A stretch of DNA of 64,000 nt, taken from contig NC_051433.1 in NCBI RefSeq assembly GCF_001649575.2, forward strand, positions 10,976,108 to 11,040,107. The letters run 5' to 3'. The stretch comes from Kryptolebias marmoratus (taxonomy: Eukaryota; Chordata; Actinopteri; Cyprinodontiformes; Rivulidae). Both the position numbers and the translations under genes were made by a program. The notes beneath the pieces were generated by a model that was not told the DNA's origin, made no database searches, and saw only the letters and a program-made list of their open reading frames with translations. Below, in pieces: positions 36,301 to 48,353 of this stretch (its first letter is position 1; the number at the start of each line of letters is the position of its first letter).

Positions 36301-39079
36301 TCCTGGATCCAGAAAACAGACTGCACCTTACCACAGACGAGCAGCTCAAAGCTTTACTGGACAAACTGGACATAGTCACGTCGATGCGCACCAGTGGTGG
36401 TCGTACCAAACGCATCAGGCTGCTGCGCCGAGAGATCAACACTCTGAGGCAGAAAATGAACCAGGAGCAGCAAAGTGCTCAGTCTGTGAATGGAAACAAC
36501 AGGGATGAAGAAGAAAATGGAGAGGAGGAGGAACTGGAGGAGGAACAGCCAAAAAGGGGAAAGAAGAAAAAGGAGGATGCAGAAAATGGGCCTTTAATTG
36601 CAGTGTCAAACTCTGCAACAGGTACAATACTTTTTTTTTTATTCCTATAACAAGTGTTTAAAAATAAAGAAATAAATTTGGCTCAATGATTGCACAGTTT
36701 TGTGAAGTCAAGTATCTTGTTTTAAGTGTCAAATAAACAACATCCTGGAAATATTCAAATTTAAGTTGCAAGCTGTGTAGTTTTTACAATTTTAACAACA
36801 ACAATTTGTCTATGATCCAGATGACTCTCCACCTGTCCTGGAGCTTACCTGTCCAGTATCGTCACCCTTACCGGGAGATGCCCCTCTGGAGCCCCCTGTC
36901 CTGGGCATCGTGACAGGAGGGCGGAGGTCACCTGGGCGCTCCTACAAGCGCCAGAGGTCGTCACGCAGCGGAAGCAAAAGCCAAGGAGAAGATGAGGCGG
37001 AAGTGGGAGAGACGCCATCTTCTCAGCCCGAGGCTGTCCACGAGGTTACGCCCCTCGGCACCCCTCCAACCCTGACTGTGGCTGGAGTTGGTCGTCGCAC
37101 GTCGGTTCTGTTTAAGAAAGCTAAAAATGGGGCGCGGATGGTAAAGAACAAGTCCACTCCGTGGCAGAATGGGAAAACCACTGAGGAGAAAACCAATGGG
37201 CTGGATACCACTCCTGGTAGCCCAGATTCCACCAGTGTGAACACAACCACCTTACCTCCTACCCCCAACACCTTCCCTGCCCCTCCCTCTCCTTCCTCAC
37301 ACCACTTGCGGTCCAGAGGCCCCAGCTCAGAGAGTGAAGCTGACAAACCTCCTGCACCCCCCACAGAAGAAGGTATGGCACGGTGGATTAATGTTTCACG
37401 ACATTTCACTTTCTACAAAGTTCAGCTGGGTTACTATTTAACGTTTTTTTTTTTGTCTTTGGAAGGCCTGACAAATGGGAAGCACACTTCTGCAGACCAG
37501 GAAGACGATGGAGACTCAAACCTGACGTGAGTAGAAGGTCACAGACATTCAAAGCGTAACATCACTGTTTGAGAGAACTCCCAAGAATTTAAAATTGTAT
37601 TGTGAGTCATAACACAATAGATAACTTTATTTTTTAACCAGGGGTAAAACAAGTTGTCTATTATTATAATATTCTCTCATTTAATGTGTGAGTCTGTCAT
37701 GCAGCACAACATTATCTGACCGAAACCTCCAGCACAAACAGGAATGGTAGATGGCCTGCACTTGTATAGCGCCTTACCAAGTCCAAAGTGCTTTACACTA
37801 CATTTAGTCATTCACCCATTCACACACTGATGTCAGTAAGCTTCATTGTAGCCACAGCTGCCCTGGGGTGGGCTGACAGAAGTGAGGCTGCAATTACATC
37901 GGCACCAGTAGGCAAGGCAGGTGAAGTGTCTTGCCCAAGGACACAACGGCTGAGACTGACAGAGCGGGTGCTCGAACCGGCAACCCTCTGATCACAGGAC
38001 GAACTCCTACCTCCTGAGCCACTGCCGCCCAAGGAGGAGCATATCAAATCACAGAAACCCCACCGAACGTTTGTTTAAGCCATGAATTAAAACATAGCGT
38101 TGAGGCTCTTTGGTCTTAAAGTTTCACTTGAACTGAATTAATTAATCTCCAATTAAACTGTAAAAGTTGAAAAGTTGCCCTCTTCTATTTTCTCTCCTTC
38201 CACCTCTAGCGTTTCCCCTCCCAAACGTAGCCGGGGTAAACCAGCTTTGGTGAAAGTTCCAAGCAAAGAGAATGGAGACATCTCTGCTCCAGGTGTGTAT
38301 TTTCTCAAAAGTTTTTTGTTTTGTTTTATTCATTTCAAGGCATAATGTAATCATCTGCATTTAAAAAAAACCAAACGTTTGTAGAACTAAAAATGAAAAG
38401 GAAAAAACAGTCACAGTTTGTTTGGAACAGAGATTAATAAATTATATTGAAATATCCTGTTCACAGGAAAGTCTACACTTCTGTCTTTAGATGGTGAAAC
38501 CGAACTTTCACCACTGGACCTAGTTTGGGCGAAATGTCGAGGATATCCTTCCTACCCAGCAATGGTGAGCGTCTGTTTGGCCCCGCAGTCTGTGGTGTGC
38601 ATGTCGCCTTCGTTAAAAGAACAGAATAGTCAGCGTATTCGATTGTTGCAGATTGTCGATCCAAACATGCCTCAGGAAGGACTCCTCCACAACGGCATCC
38701 CCATCCCAGTGCCTCCCGTGGAGGTGCTCAAACTGGGCGAATGGAGAAAAACGGAAGAGGGGGAAAAGCTCTTCTTAGTGCTCTTCTTTGATACCAAAAG
38801 AACTTGGTAAGACTTTTAAACAAGGCGTCCAGTGAAACGGCGCGCTGCATGTAAAATCCAACGAGTTTGAAAATGGTTTGTTTCCGTGTTTTTAGGCAAT
38901 GGCTCCCTCGAAACAAACTACTGCCGCTGGGGATAGACGACACTGTAGACAAACTGCGCCTGATGGAAGGGAAGAAACCCAGCGTGCGCAAGTCTGTACA
39001 CACTGCTTACGACCGGGCAATGGTGCATTTAAACCACGTGAGAGGAAACCTTAACTTCACTCCCTCCAATTTTATATAA
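33305..39079 (+). CDS. brpf3: Bromodomain and PHD finger containing protein 3
   Basis: Scaffold of MYST histone acetyltransferase complexes (HBO1 or MOZ/MORF with ING and MEAF6). Twelve coding exons keep phase: 33305-34806, 34982-35138, 35255-35386, 35654-35782, 35885-36197, 36292-36621, 36821-37372, 37466-37526, 38210-38292, 38467-38564, 38652-38806, 38896-39079; 1,231 aa. Seen: conserved [22 protein letters not shown]; first PHD (about 250-305, [22 protein letters not shown]); zinc knuckle and extended PHD to about 425; bromodomain (about 600-710) with acetyl-lysine Asn687 in [24 protein letters not shown]-terminal PWWP from about 1,100 ([14 protein letters not shown]). BRPF1 has an N-terminal C2H2 finger, absent here, and BRD1 differs in the PHD spelling, so brpf3. 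Odd: six Arg-Gly dipeptides at 20-31. The a or b copy is not determined. Confidence 0.95.
37743..38031 (-). mobile_element. tRNA-derived SINE, antisense in a brpf3 intron
   Basis: Read on the minus strand it starts with a tRNA-like head with box A (TGGCTCAGGAGG, plus positions 38,010-38,021) and box B (GGTTCGAGCACC, 37,967-37,978). A central part with the TTGGGCAAGACACTTCACC core follows, and the tail has the GCGCTATACAAGTGCAG motif widespread in fish. No target-site duplication was recognised. It is a SINE and not a functional tRNA gene. Confidence 0.75.
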
Positions 39080-41774
39080 ATCTTATTTTAAAGATCTCAT
39101 CTTAAACAACCCGACTGGTTGTACAGAAGCTTCTTAAAAATGTGGGAAACTATAAAACATCCAAAAGCTGATGATAGATCTTTTCTTTTCTTTTTTTTTT
39201 GCATAAAATTGTGAAGATTTTTAAAATGGGAGAAAGAAGAAATTGCTCAGAATTTTTCATAGATTAATTAATTAATTTATTCATGTAAAATCTTTTTTTT
39301 TTTTTAAAGGGTGTTTTTACACAACTGTTGCTATATGTTCATATGAAGTTTTTATCTTTGGCCAAAGTGAGTTCAGGCTCGAGTGAGAGAAGTGTATTTA
39401 TCTGTCAAAGGGATCGTTATGATTCAAAATATATTGAGATTGTATTTGCTATTGAAATGTCACTGTGTGTAATAAAGTGTGAAAGTCCCACTTTAACATT
39501 CATGTCATACCTGGACTCTGTGGTGGTCCCCCCCCCCAAAAAAATGTATAAAATTAGTATTTTTTTTAACCCCAGAACAGGTCCGATCTTTAATAAGCTG
39601 CTTAAAATTCAGCCTTTTTGCTGTAATCCCTTTTTATTTTAATATTTAAACTATAAAATCAACCTTCCACTGCAGGTATTGACATTAGATTTCCAGTTTT
39701 GCGTCACTGGCTCTCCGCAGAAGAGATTCACATATTTATTTAACTAAAGCGGCGTGTTTTATTTTTAACATTTCTGGAACTGTTAGTCCAGCTACGACGT
39801 GTTGTTGGTGGGACTTTTAACTGTGTTTGATGACTTTTTTTTTTTTTTCCATATTGTGAAACTGTTTAAAATGATGGCAGAATGTGGAAGCGGCCGGCGC
39901 GGTTCCCAGCTCAGCGAGGTTTAAAGCCACTGCAGAGTCGAAGCAGATAAATCTGCGGCGCTAACTTACCGAAGGCCTTGAATTTATTTGCAGATCTGGC
40001 TGAAAAGACTTGAAAAGCACAAATGCTCTGGTTTAAAATAAAAATAATAATTAAAAACTTTTAGGATAGGCGGTTCCCGGGGCCATATGTGTGGCGTACC
40101 TGCTGTGTCTCTTTGTGTACAGCGTATACATATAAGTATACAAGCTCAGTGTGGTAAAAGTGCATGTGTATAGTTCTGTAAATATGTAAATGTATGTTTA
40201 TATTTGCTTAAATGAAGTAATTTAAGGAATGCAAAAATCAAATATAGATTTTAATTTATAAATCTGTTGCAGTAGAGGTGTTATTTAAAAAGTAAAATAT
40301 TGAAAAGAAATGCGTATGATCTAAGTAGCTCTTTGTAATAGTGATATTTGCCAACATGTTGGTGGAAAATATTCTGTAAAAGTGAGGTGGCACAAGACCT
40401 AATCTGTAGGCAGCTGTGTCTGCGTTTGCCTACTTCTGTTTTTTTTCTTGGTGGTGCAGATTTTTGATCTTGTAATTTGAAATAGTTCTACAAGATCTAC
40501 AGTCTGCCTGACGATATTTTCTCACACAGGAATAAAAAGGCTGTTTGGAAAAAAAAAACAAACAAACCAAAAATAAACTGCTTGTGGGGTGTTTTTCATA
40601 TGAATTTGCAGCTGCTGGATCCGTTTCTGCCACTTTTGAGAACTGGTTTTCTGAAGTGACGGCGTCGTTTAAAGATACATATACATCTCGGGACGCTTAA
40701 TGTGGCCACACCGAATAAAAATAGACTTTTGGTTTATTAAAAGCTTCAAATGTGGCTGAAAAATTACACTTCTGTCCATCCTCTGCTACTCAGATCTTTT
40801 TAATTCCAGTCAAGACTAAAAATTTACCTGAAACATTATTGATGCAATAATTCGTATGATGCCGTCCTGAATTCACTGAGTCTTTGTTAAATAAATTCTG
40901 TAATATTTATAAGTATGGCTCTTACACAAAATAAAAATACAGCGTTCAGTACAGCTACACACTTTAAAACAACTAGATTTGTGCAACCTGGAGTTTATTT
41001 TTCTGACACTACAGACAAGCTGTTAAGACTTGAATCAACAGAAAAGGACACAACAAGGAGGCTACCATTTATAGATCATTTAGAAAACTATCAGTCAGAA
41101 CCAGTGAAATACCTGAACTCACCTCAGTAAGGTGTGAGATGAGCAACATTTTTAAAATAAAACATTACATGAGCTCTGTGGCGTCTTCTCGCAGTTTAAA
41201 AGACGGCTGGTCACGTCTGACGTACGGTGGCCAGGAAGGGACTACTGACTTATTTTCTTCAGAAAATGCAACATAAATAAAACTTGTAACATTTTTATTA
41301 TTTGAACTGAAACAGACGCCGTATAGAAAACGATGCTTTCAAATCCATTCGCAGAGATTAACATTAACATTATGTTTGTTCTTGTTTTAAATAAATATCC
41401 AACCCTCCTCTGGCAGTTCCACTTGTTCCAGTTTGTGATGATCCCAAATACAAAACACTTTATTTGCGTTCCCCTAATTTCCCAGAACACGTGATCCGTT
41501 CTGAGAAAAGGTCATTCAACCTCCCCCCCCCAATCATACTCATTTCCACAAGAAATAGCTAATTTATAAATGTTTTATATTATTGAACTGTCATCTGAGG
41601 GATACATTCACTGTCCAGGAGGAGAAAAAAATTCTCTCTGTTGTAATAAAACAATATAAAAACAATTAAATATTACTTGAATTAAGTCCTACCACAGCTC
41701 AACTTAAAATGCACCGATGCAGCTCCCCCCCCCCCGACTTTTTTCTGTATGGAAGCAGCAAAGCAACGACATGC
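39080..41774. other. brpf3 3' UTR and convergent gap to mon1b
   Basis: AT-rich, non-coding. Candidate brpf3 poly(A) signals on the plus strand are AATAAA at 39,471-39,476 and 40,890-40,895. Homopolymer runs (C run near 39,529, T runs near 39,294) are present. No other gene is seen. Confidence 0.55.
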
Positions 41775-41780
41775 TTTATT
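41775..41780 (-). terminator. mon1b: mon1b poly(A) signal
   Basis: Minus-strand AATAAA about 160 bases downstream of the mon1b stop codon. Confidence 0.6.
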
Positions 41781-41936
41781 TCACGTAGAGAGACCGATCC
41801 TTTCTACGTAGTGTGAAGATGTAGTGTTTAAATCGAGTAGTCAGTTGGTCGAGTCGGATGACTCTCAAGAAAACGCTGAAAAATATCTGAACCCAGTGAA
41901 GAGATTCTCGGTGAGTGAGGCAGATTCTTACAGCAG

Positions 41937-44900
41937 CTATAGGAGGGACAAATAGCCGTTGTCTGTGGAGTCTTGCTGCTCAGATTTGCTGCTTTTTGAA
42001 CTCTTGCTGGGATTCGGAGTCGTCGAATACTTCGGCGGGTATCGGATGAAGAGGCGATCCTCCTCCTTTTTAATCCATCTGAGCAGCTTGGTGATGGCAG
42101 TAATGGCACAGGTTTTTGTCACCAGAGGGCTGAAGCAGGTGTACAACTCAAACTTACTGGTCACCTGAAAAGAAAACACACACAGATACTTTACTTTAAA
42201 AAAAAAACTACCTGTCTGTGTGTACAATCACTCTGCAGGGACGAGCACCGTTTGTGTTCAGCTTCAAACAAAGCGATACGGTGGAACAGCGGGCCCTGCC
42301 TTTCTAACAATCATGCGTTACAGATGTCGACGGCGAGCGTGTGACCACAAACAGAGCTACGAACCCAGGCGAGCAGCGTTTCCCTCTCAGCAACGTGGTA
42401 GATGAGCTTCAGGGGTCGCGAGGTGCTGTGAATCCGGCTGTGCATGTAGCGATAAAGATCCAGGAGTCGCATTTTCTCCTCCTCGCTGCTATAAGGAGCC
42501 TCCATCTCTGGGCTACAGACAGGTTAAATACAACAGGGAAATCATGGAAAAGTTCAAAGTAAAACTCGTTACAGACAGACACACTGGGGGAAATCCTCTT
42601 TTACATAAATATGTAAATATACTTTCTGATAGCAGAATTATTTTAAGCAAATACAGCCCATCTATGGTTGGCGATTCACACACACACACACACCTGGTGA
42701 ACTGAGTGAGCTGGCGGTAGTTGTCCGGAACATCGAAGGGCTTGTACATGAAGTGCCTGAGGTCCGAGACGCCAACCTGGCTCACGCTGTACAGCTGAGC
42801 CTTGGCAATGAGGCTCAGCGAGTTCTGAGCCGCCATGGCCTCCTCGATCTTCCTCTTGCACTCAGCTACGGCGTAGAACGCCTCCTTGTCTGTGGAGAGC
42901 AGCAGCAAGCAGACGGTGCACTCCGGAGGGTCCAGGTAAGAAATGTACGCGTAAAAGTAACAGTCGGGATTGAACAGGGGCAGGCAGATCGGAGTCCAGA
43001 TCTCCCCGGCCTGGAAGGCCGAGGAGGCGCCGATGAGGTTGAGCAGGAGGTGAACGTCCGCCGGCTCCAGCCTCGAGTCCTCGATGACCGTCTTCTCCTG
43101 GACGATGGTCAGCAGCTGGTTCTTGGCGATGAGTATGGAGAAAACCAGGTTGGGGGTGATGGCTTTCTGTAGGATCTGGCTGAGGGAGTCCCTGAGGGAG
43201 GAAGCGAGAGGCAAGCAGTGCACCGCCGCCAGCAGAAAGCTCGGGTCCGAATCCACCAGGTTGAGGAGGCCGTCCAGGATCTTCTCCGAGCCTGCCAGGA
43301 GCCGTCTCAGGTCATAGTTCTTCTTGTGCTCAAAGATGCGGGATATGCTGGCCTGGGTGAGCATACTGATGATCTGGTAATACACGTAAAGGAGCTCTCC
43401 ACGCAGCTGCTGCTCGGACTGACGGCTGCTGGAGACGCACACCAACACCAGCGGTCCTTTCTGCAGGAACACCACCGTGTGCTCCTCTGATGGAAGGGAG
43501 GCAAAACACGGCACAAAGGGTTAAAAACACCAGACAGGAAGACACCACCAGAGCTGACTGAAGGGTTGAGAAATACTAAAACTTGGACATGGTCATAAAA
43601 ACACAGGCGACTGACTAATTAATTACTTACTTGTTAATTACTTAAAAGATGAGCTTGTCAACAAAAGGCGTAAAGTAAAACATGAAACTTAAAAATGTAC
43701 TAATAATAAAGTCTGGAGATTTCCAAAGATTTGAGCTTGCCTAACTTTGACTATTTTTAGATTTTCTGTTTTTGGACACGTAGCTCAGGCTTGTTTACAG
43801 CTTCGGGAGACGCCAGAAGACGCTCATTTTACTTTCTCACTTCTCAAATTTGGTTCCCAACTAGCAGTCATGGTCATCTCTGAGTGGCCGGTCAGCAAAG
43901 TCTACCCTAACACGCAAAAAAAACTATATTTATTTTATTATTGTGCATAAAAAAAAAATTACACTTGGAGTAACATTGTAAACTAAAATGGGCCTTATCA
44001 GGAACGTCTAAAACAACATTTAAACAGGCATCTGATAGCCTTTTCTATTTTATAATTATAATTTATACACTGAAAGCCGTGTAATAACCTGAAAGGTGAT
44101 GTGGTTGATGAAAAAAATAGCATATTGGGAATTAAGATGTAGCCAGAAACTTGATGCCAATCAATTAAAATGAAAAGAAACAACAACAAAAAAAAAAACT
44201 TGATCTGGACTCAATTCACGTCTTTAAAATCTGAAATCCGATCAGCTCAGTGAACTGAAACATTAATGCTGCAGACTATTTTGAAAGAGTACAGATAAAA
44301 TGTTTAGTTCAGTCAGCGCGGACCCACCGGAATACACTGAGTGGATGACATTATCTCCACTTTGGACAAAAGACACCAGCGCCATCATAACTCCCATCGT
44401 GGACGAAAGAGCCTCTTCGCTGCCGTATCGGGAATAAATGGGCTTGCCAGCTTCACTCAGCACAAAAATGTGCTTCCTGTGCTGCCGCCAGCTGTCAGCT
44501 GTGACGTCCTCATCACGATGGGACTTGAACGACGGGGATTCTTCGACTCCAGCTTCCGACAGCGGAGACGATCGCCCCTTCACGCCTATTCCTTGTTCCT
44601 CCAGCTTGGCCTTGGCCAGCATTGTGACAACAAACTCCCCAGAGTCGCTCTGGTCATTGTCGACAGCGTTGCCCTCGGCCCCTCCGTCAGCCGGATGGGC
44701 GGACACGTCGTTCCGACTCCCTGAGACTTTGGCCTCGTCAGTCTCTAACTTCGCTTCAAGCTGGGAGCAGAGCTCTTCGTTCTGGCCCGGCTCCTCTGTT
44801 GTAACATCCGACAGGTGCAGCTTTGTGGTTTGGTTTCTGTTAGCTGTGGAAGAATCGCTTTTCGCCGCTAGATCAGGGAGCAAGTGATTCCCCAGCAGGG

Positions 44901-45971
44901 TGTCAGCTGAAAGGACAGCAAAACTAAATTATTAAATGAAAACTGTAAACAGAGAAATTTAACGATCATAAAATGAGACCCAGACGTATCTGGACACTTA
45001 ACAATTTGATAGGCAATAAATGTGGGATTTAAGCTTTAATATACATAAATTCACAAACAATGAAGGGTTTGGGAATTAGATAGCTGTAAAATAACTGTCA
45101 ATAATGTGCTTCTTAACACTTTCTTCACAATCCTTGACTGCAGAATAGTTATATCTTTTGAAACATTTTGCCTGAGCTTTACTGTTTTAACTAATTTGTT
45201 TAAAGGCTTCACTGTCCTGTTTGTATTTAAGCAAAATGGATATATTCAATGGCATGTTGTTACCCTTCAGGTTCTGGGTTACTTTTGCAGAATATTTTTT
45301 AATTTTTTGTCATATTTTAAAATGTGTGCACTTCAGAAGATTCAAACAGTAGGACACACTTGCCCAGCGCCTTACAGGTGAGGCTGTGTGCTTTGGATTT
45401 TGAATATTCAAAGCTCTGTCAGTACGTTTATTTACATCCTGGTCCAAGCCGATCTTGGTTTCATCTGCTGCTGGAATGCAGCTCTGGAGCAACTCTGGCT
45501 TTTAAAGATAAGTTTGTTTGCTTACTCAACTCTAATACATGCTGTACCTCGTCATAAGCTAGCTATTAATGTAACAAACAAGTTTCAGACTCTCAGTTTT
45601 GACACGATAAGTATAGTTTTGTTTTTGCAACCTATACTTTATTCTAATAGCATGTTGCAGATTCAAAGCAGGTTCCAAATGCAACATTAGGGAAGCAACT
45701 TTGTTCTGGTCCATTTGAAAAATAAGAGCCCTCCTAAATCAATCTTCATATTTAGATGTTAAAATCCAAACAATAAAGCAAATAATCTAAAGGTCAAGCT
45801 TCTGTTCTTTATTTTAAACTGTGATTTGAATATGCTTAACTAACAAACCAACAATGGCACAAATACTCTGAGCTGAATTTATATGCATTTACCAGCTGGA
45901 TCGCTCTCTGATGAATGATCAGAAATCTGGACTCCTTCTGCCTCTCCATCTTGATGATTGTCTCCCTCCAT
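41937..45971 (-). CDS. mon1b: Vacuolar fusion protein MON1 homolog B
   Basis: Subunit of the MON1-CCZ1 guanine exchange factor that activates RAB7 on late endosomes. Coding exons on the minus strand: 45971-45893, 44906-44328, 43486-42694, 42512-42365, 42164-41937; 608 aa. A non-coding first exon ends at the donor CCGCC/GTAAGT near 46,472. Seen: an acidic, low-complexity N-terminus, then the conserved block [18 protein letters not shown], the first longin region through [14 protein letters not shown], then [53 protein letters not shown] and the end [17 protein letters not shown]. The last features are MON1B-specific; MON1A lacks the RYPPKYST end. The start is the first ATG in the second exon and gives the acidic start MEGDNHQDG. 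The donor after TQFTR sits at the first unit of a GT microsatellite. Confidence 0.95.
42679..42694 (-). repeat. mon1b: (GT)n microsatellite forming a mon1b 5' splice site
   Basis: On the minus strand the exon ends ACCAG and the intron begins with about seven GT repeats. The annotated donor is the first GT, set by frame with the next exon. Confidence 0.85.
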
Positions 45972-46471
45972 GATACCATCCCAATCACTAGAGATAAAAA
46001 CAATAAAAGGTTTATGATAAATGCATATTAAGCTGAAGACACGGGCACCAATTAGGTTCCTTGTGAAAAAGGAGCATTCATACGGGTGTAGTGATCCAGT
46101 CACATGATAACAGAGGACAGTAAATCTGATTACAGCTTCAGCCAGCAGATCTAAGGTTTCACACAAACAGCAGATCGGCTGGAAGGAGCAGAGGAGCTAA
46201 CGCTTGTTTAGCAATGAGTTTCTCAAATAATGAAACAAACAGCGTGCCTGCTAACTTCGACACAGCATATACAGCTTATCTTTTCGTGACGATAAACGTG
46301 GGACAGCGAATTCCGACACAAGTCAGCAAATGATGTCTGTAGTAAACACGGCTAACACTTCCTGCTAGCATCAGGCGAAGCAGAGATGAATTATCACGGC
46401 CTCGGCTGAACAGAGGAGGCAACCGCGGTCTGCCGAGATTAAATAAAAGACAAATTAAAAACAAAACTTAC

Positions 46472-46660
46472 GGCGGTGTAACGTCGAAACGCTGCCTTCG
46501 GGATCTAGTTTGCGACTTGAACTTTTCTCTGCTGCACAGCCGCAGGTGAGCTGTCTCGAATGAGAGGCAGAAAACAAATTTTCCTAACGCAACAGCCGAC
46601 TTCCTGTGAAGCTGACGTCAGAATCAGATGACCAATCAGACCGCAGGTCAACGTTTGGTA
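46472..46660 (-). promoter_or_regulatory. mon1b: mon1b promoter and non-coding exon 1
   Basis: A perfect cAMP-response palindrome TGACGTCA lies at 46,613-46,620, a CCAAT box at 46,632-46,636, and an ETS core (ACTTCCTG on plus, CAGGAAGT on minus) near 46,600. They precede, in minus orientation, a short exon that ends in a strong GTAAGT donor. Confidence 0.6.
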
Positions 46661-47600
46661 GCACCACCCCCTAATCGAAGGTTTCCCTCGAAGTTTTAAA
46701 TTAAATTAAGTATTTATGCTATATTTGTAATCTATTATAGTGCTATTTTGTTTTAAGATTTTATAGTTTATTTTAAAAATATAGTTTCATCATGTTTAAG
46801 CAGTTTTGTCAACCTTATAAGCATGTGTTGTCTATAAATTCTGCCCTAGCAGAGATCTTTGAGAACAATTCATCAGACCCGTTTTACCATTTATACATAA
46901 ATATGGGTAACCATTTCTCTTTAGAAATTCCTTAGAAACTCTCTATTCATAAAATGGAAAAAATTAACACAACAGGATAATAATGGGCAAGAAAACACTA
47001 AACAGCCAAACATTTCAGCACTTAAAGGTATGCAAAATACTAAACTGCATACTTTGAGTCTTTCTGTGATGAAAATATCATTTAAGACAACTTAAAGTTT
47101 TTGAATAATGCTTTCATGAATGTAAATAGTAAAAAGTTTATTTCTTCTTCAGAGTTAAACAGCTGAAGTGGCTAGTGAGTATAGTTACTGTGATAAAAGC
47201 AACTGTGAAGTCTTCATAAATTATCAGCTTTTTATATTTATTAACCTATAATAACTATAATACATAGTATTTGACAGAGACATGTAGATGTCCCTTTTGA
47301 AGCAGTTAAACAAAGGAGGAAGAAAAGAAGAAGAGAAAAGAATAAAATAAAATATTTTTATTTATTAAACATGTGTCCAAGCAAACAAAGGCAAATGTTT
47401 GTTCATTACAAGTGCACACCATCACAATAACCCAAGTTTAACAATAAAACAATCTGCAAATGTACATACAAAACAACAACAAAAAAAACTTTTATAACAC
47501 ACAAAAAAACAAGCATGCTATTCAGTTATAAAAAATTATAATTTGTTTTAAATATCTTTAAAGATTGACTAAACAGACTTCAACTGAAGCTTGACGCTGC
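46661..47600. other. Divergent intergenic stretch
   Basis: AT-rich sequence between the mon1b promoter and the next gene. No gene or recognisable element is seen. Confidence 0.5.
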
Positions 47601-47619
47601 TCTAGTGTTGGTTGCGTGA

Positions 47620-47627
47620 TGACGTCA
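47620..47627 (+). promoter_or_regulatory. CRE palindrome upstream of the small membrane-protein gene
   Basis: Perfect TGACGTCA inside TGATGACGTCACG, 135 bases before the ATG at 47,762. A TATAAA at 47,705-47,710 lies closer to the start. Confidence 0.6.
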
Positions 47628-47761
47628 CGTCCTGTTCCGCGTTGCTAACAGGGAACGGGCTAACTGTGGAGCCCGTTGAACAGAAATGTCCACTGAAGAA
47701 GGCTTATAAATGACTCGGAAGACCCGCAGCTGACTCGGTTCGGTCGGTATTATCCCACGCC

Positions 47762-48353
47762 ATGGAGGAACCGTGGGATTTCGAGTTTCTGTCCCGCGTT
47801 GCCGACAGCTGCCTGTCGTTCCTGCACGAGTTCGTGAACGACTGGCTGGCCAACGACATGAGGGTCGCTATATTCAAAATCCTGCTCAGCTGGTTGATTT
47901 TCAGCCTCGTCGCGATCCACTTCGCGTGGAAAGTCTACGGGAACACGGTGAACGACATGTATTACAGACAAGGTGGGTCCTCGTCGTCCTGTCGGGGACG
48001 CTTTGGTCGGTGAAGCAGTCGATGCTAACCTCGTTAGCTTCATATGTGTCTTGTTTACGTTTAGGGTCTGGGCAGAACGGAGGCACACCTGACGCAGCTC
48101 CTCACTTGAGCGGCTGGTAGGTGGTCACCTTTTTTTTTTTTTTTTNGGGGGGGGGGGGGCATTATGCTGCTCTTCACCCTGATCCAGTGTGAATTTGACC
48201 CCATACAGTGTCAGCGTGTTTCATGCAGTCTGAATGCTTTCTCACTGATTTGCTCGTGGGTCATGCTGTTTATTTTAATGGTTATGTTTCCTGTGTTGTC
48301 ATTTTTGCAGGGAGAATAAATCAGGAGACACTCTGAAGAGCCATCGAGAGTAA
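47762..48353 (+). CDS. Small single-pass membrane protein, unnamed (101 aa)
   Basis: I do not recognise this family. Three exons join in frame: 47762-47972, 48065-48116, 48311-48353, stop TAA. The protein starts MEEPWDFEFLSRVADSC and is amphipathic and acidic up to residue 33. One hydrophobic segment follows at about 36-56 (IFKILLSWLIFSLVAIHFAW), then the basic/polar WKVYGNTVNDMYYRQ and a short hydrophilic Gly/Ser/Asn-rich tail. There is no cleavable signal peptide, so a tail-facing or type-II-like topology is possible. A CRE and a TATA-like box upstream, clean GT-AG introns and a poly(A) signal downstream argue it is a real gene and not chance. The second intron carries an assembly N at 48,146. 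Confidence 0.78.
48131..48159. repeat. T run / N / G run, assembly uncertainty
   Basis: Fifteen T, one N at 48,146 and thirteen G. This looks like a poorly resolved homopolymer or gap edge inside the second intron of the small gene. The intron length here should not be trusted. Confidence 0.9.

Noticed and set aside
37960..38025. tRNA gene suggested by box A and box B
   Set aside because: The boxes belong to the head of a SINE with a core and tail. No cloverleaf with an anticodon stem could be drawn.
33305..39079. Identity as brpf1 or brd1
   Set aside because: No N-terminal C2H2 finger (against brpf1). CCVCLDDEC with [13 protein letters not shown] and [15 protein letters not shown] favour brpf3 over brd1.
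40522..40544. Minus-strand stretch resembling miR-135 (about 18 of 23 bases)
   Set aside because: The seed is not kept and no facing arm pairs with it. The mammalian miR-135a-1 near GLYCTK is a different place. Chance similarity in the brpf3 3' region.
41937..45971. Identity as mon1a
   Set aside because: MON1B-like [29 protein letters not shown] and the RYPPKYST end are present, and MON1A lacks them.
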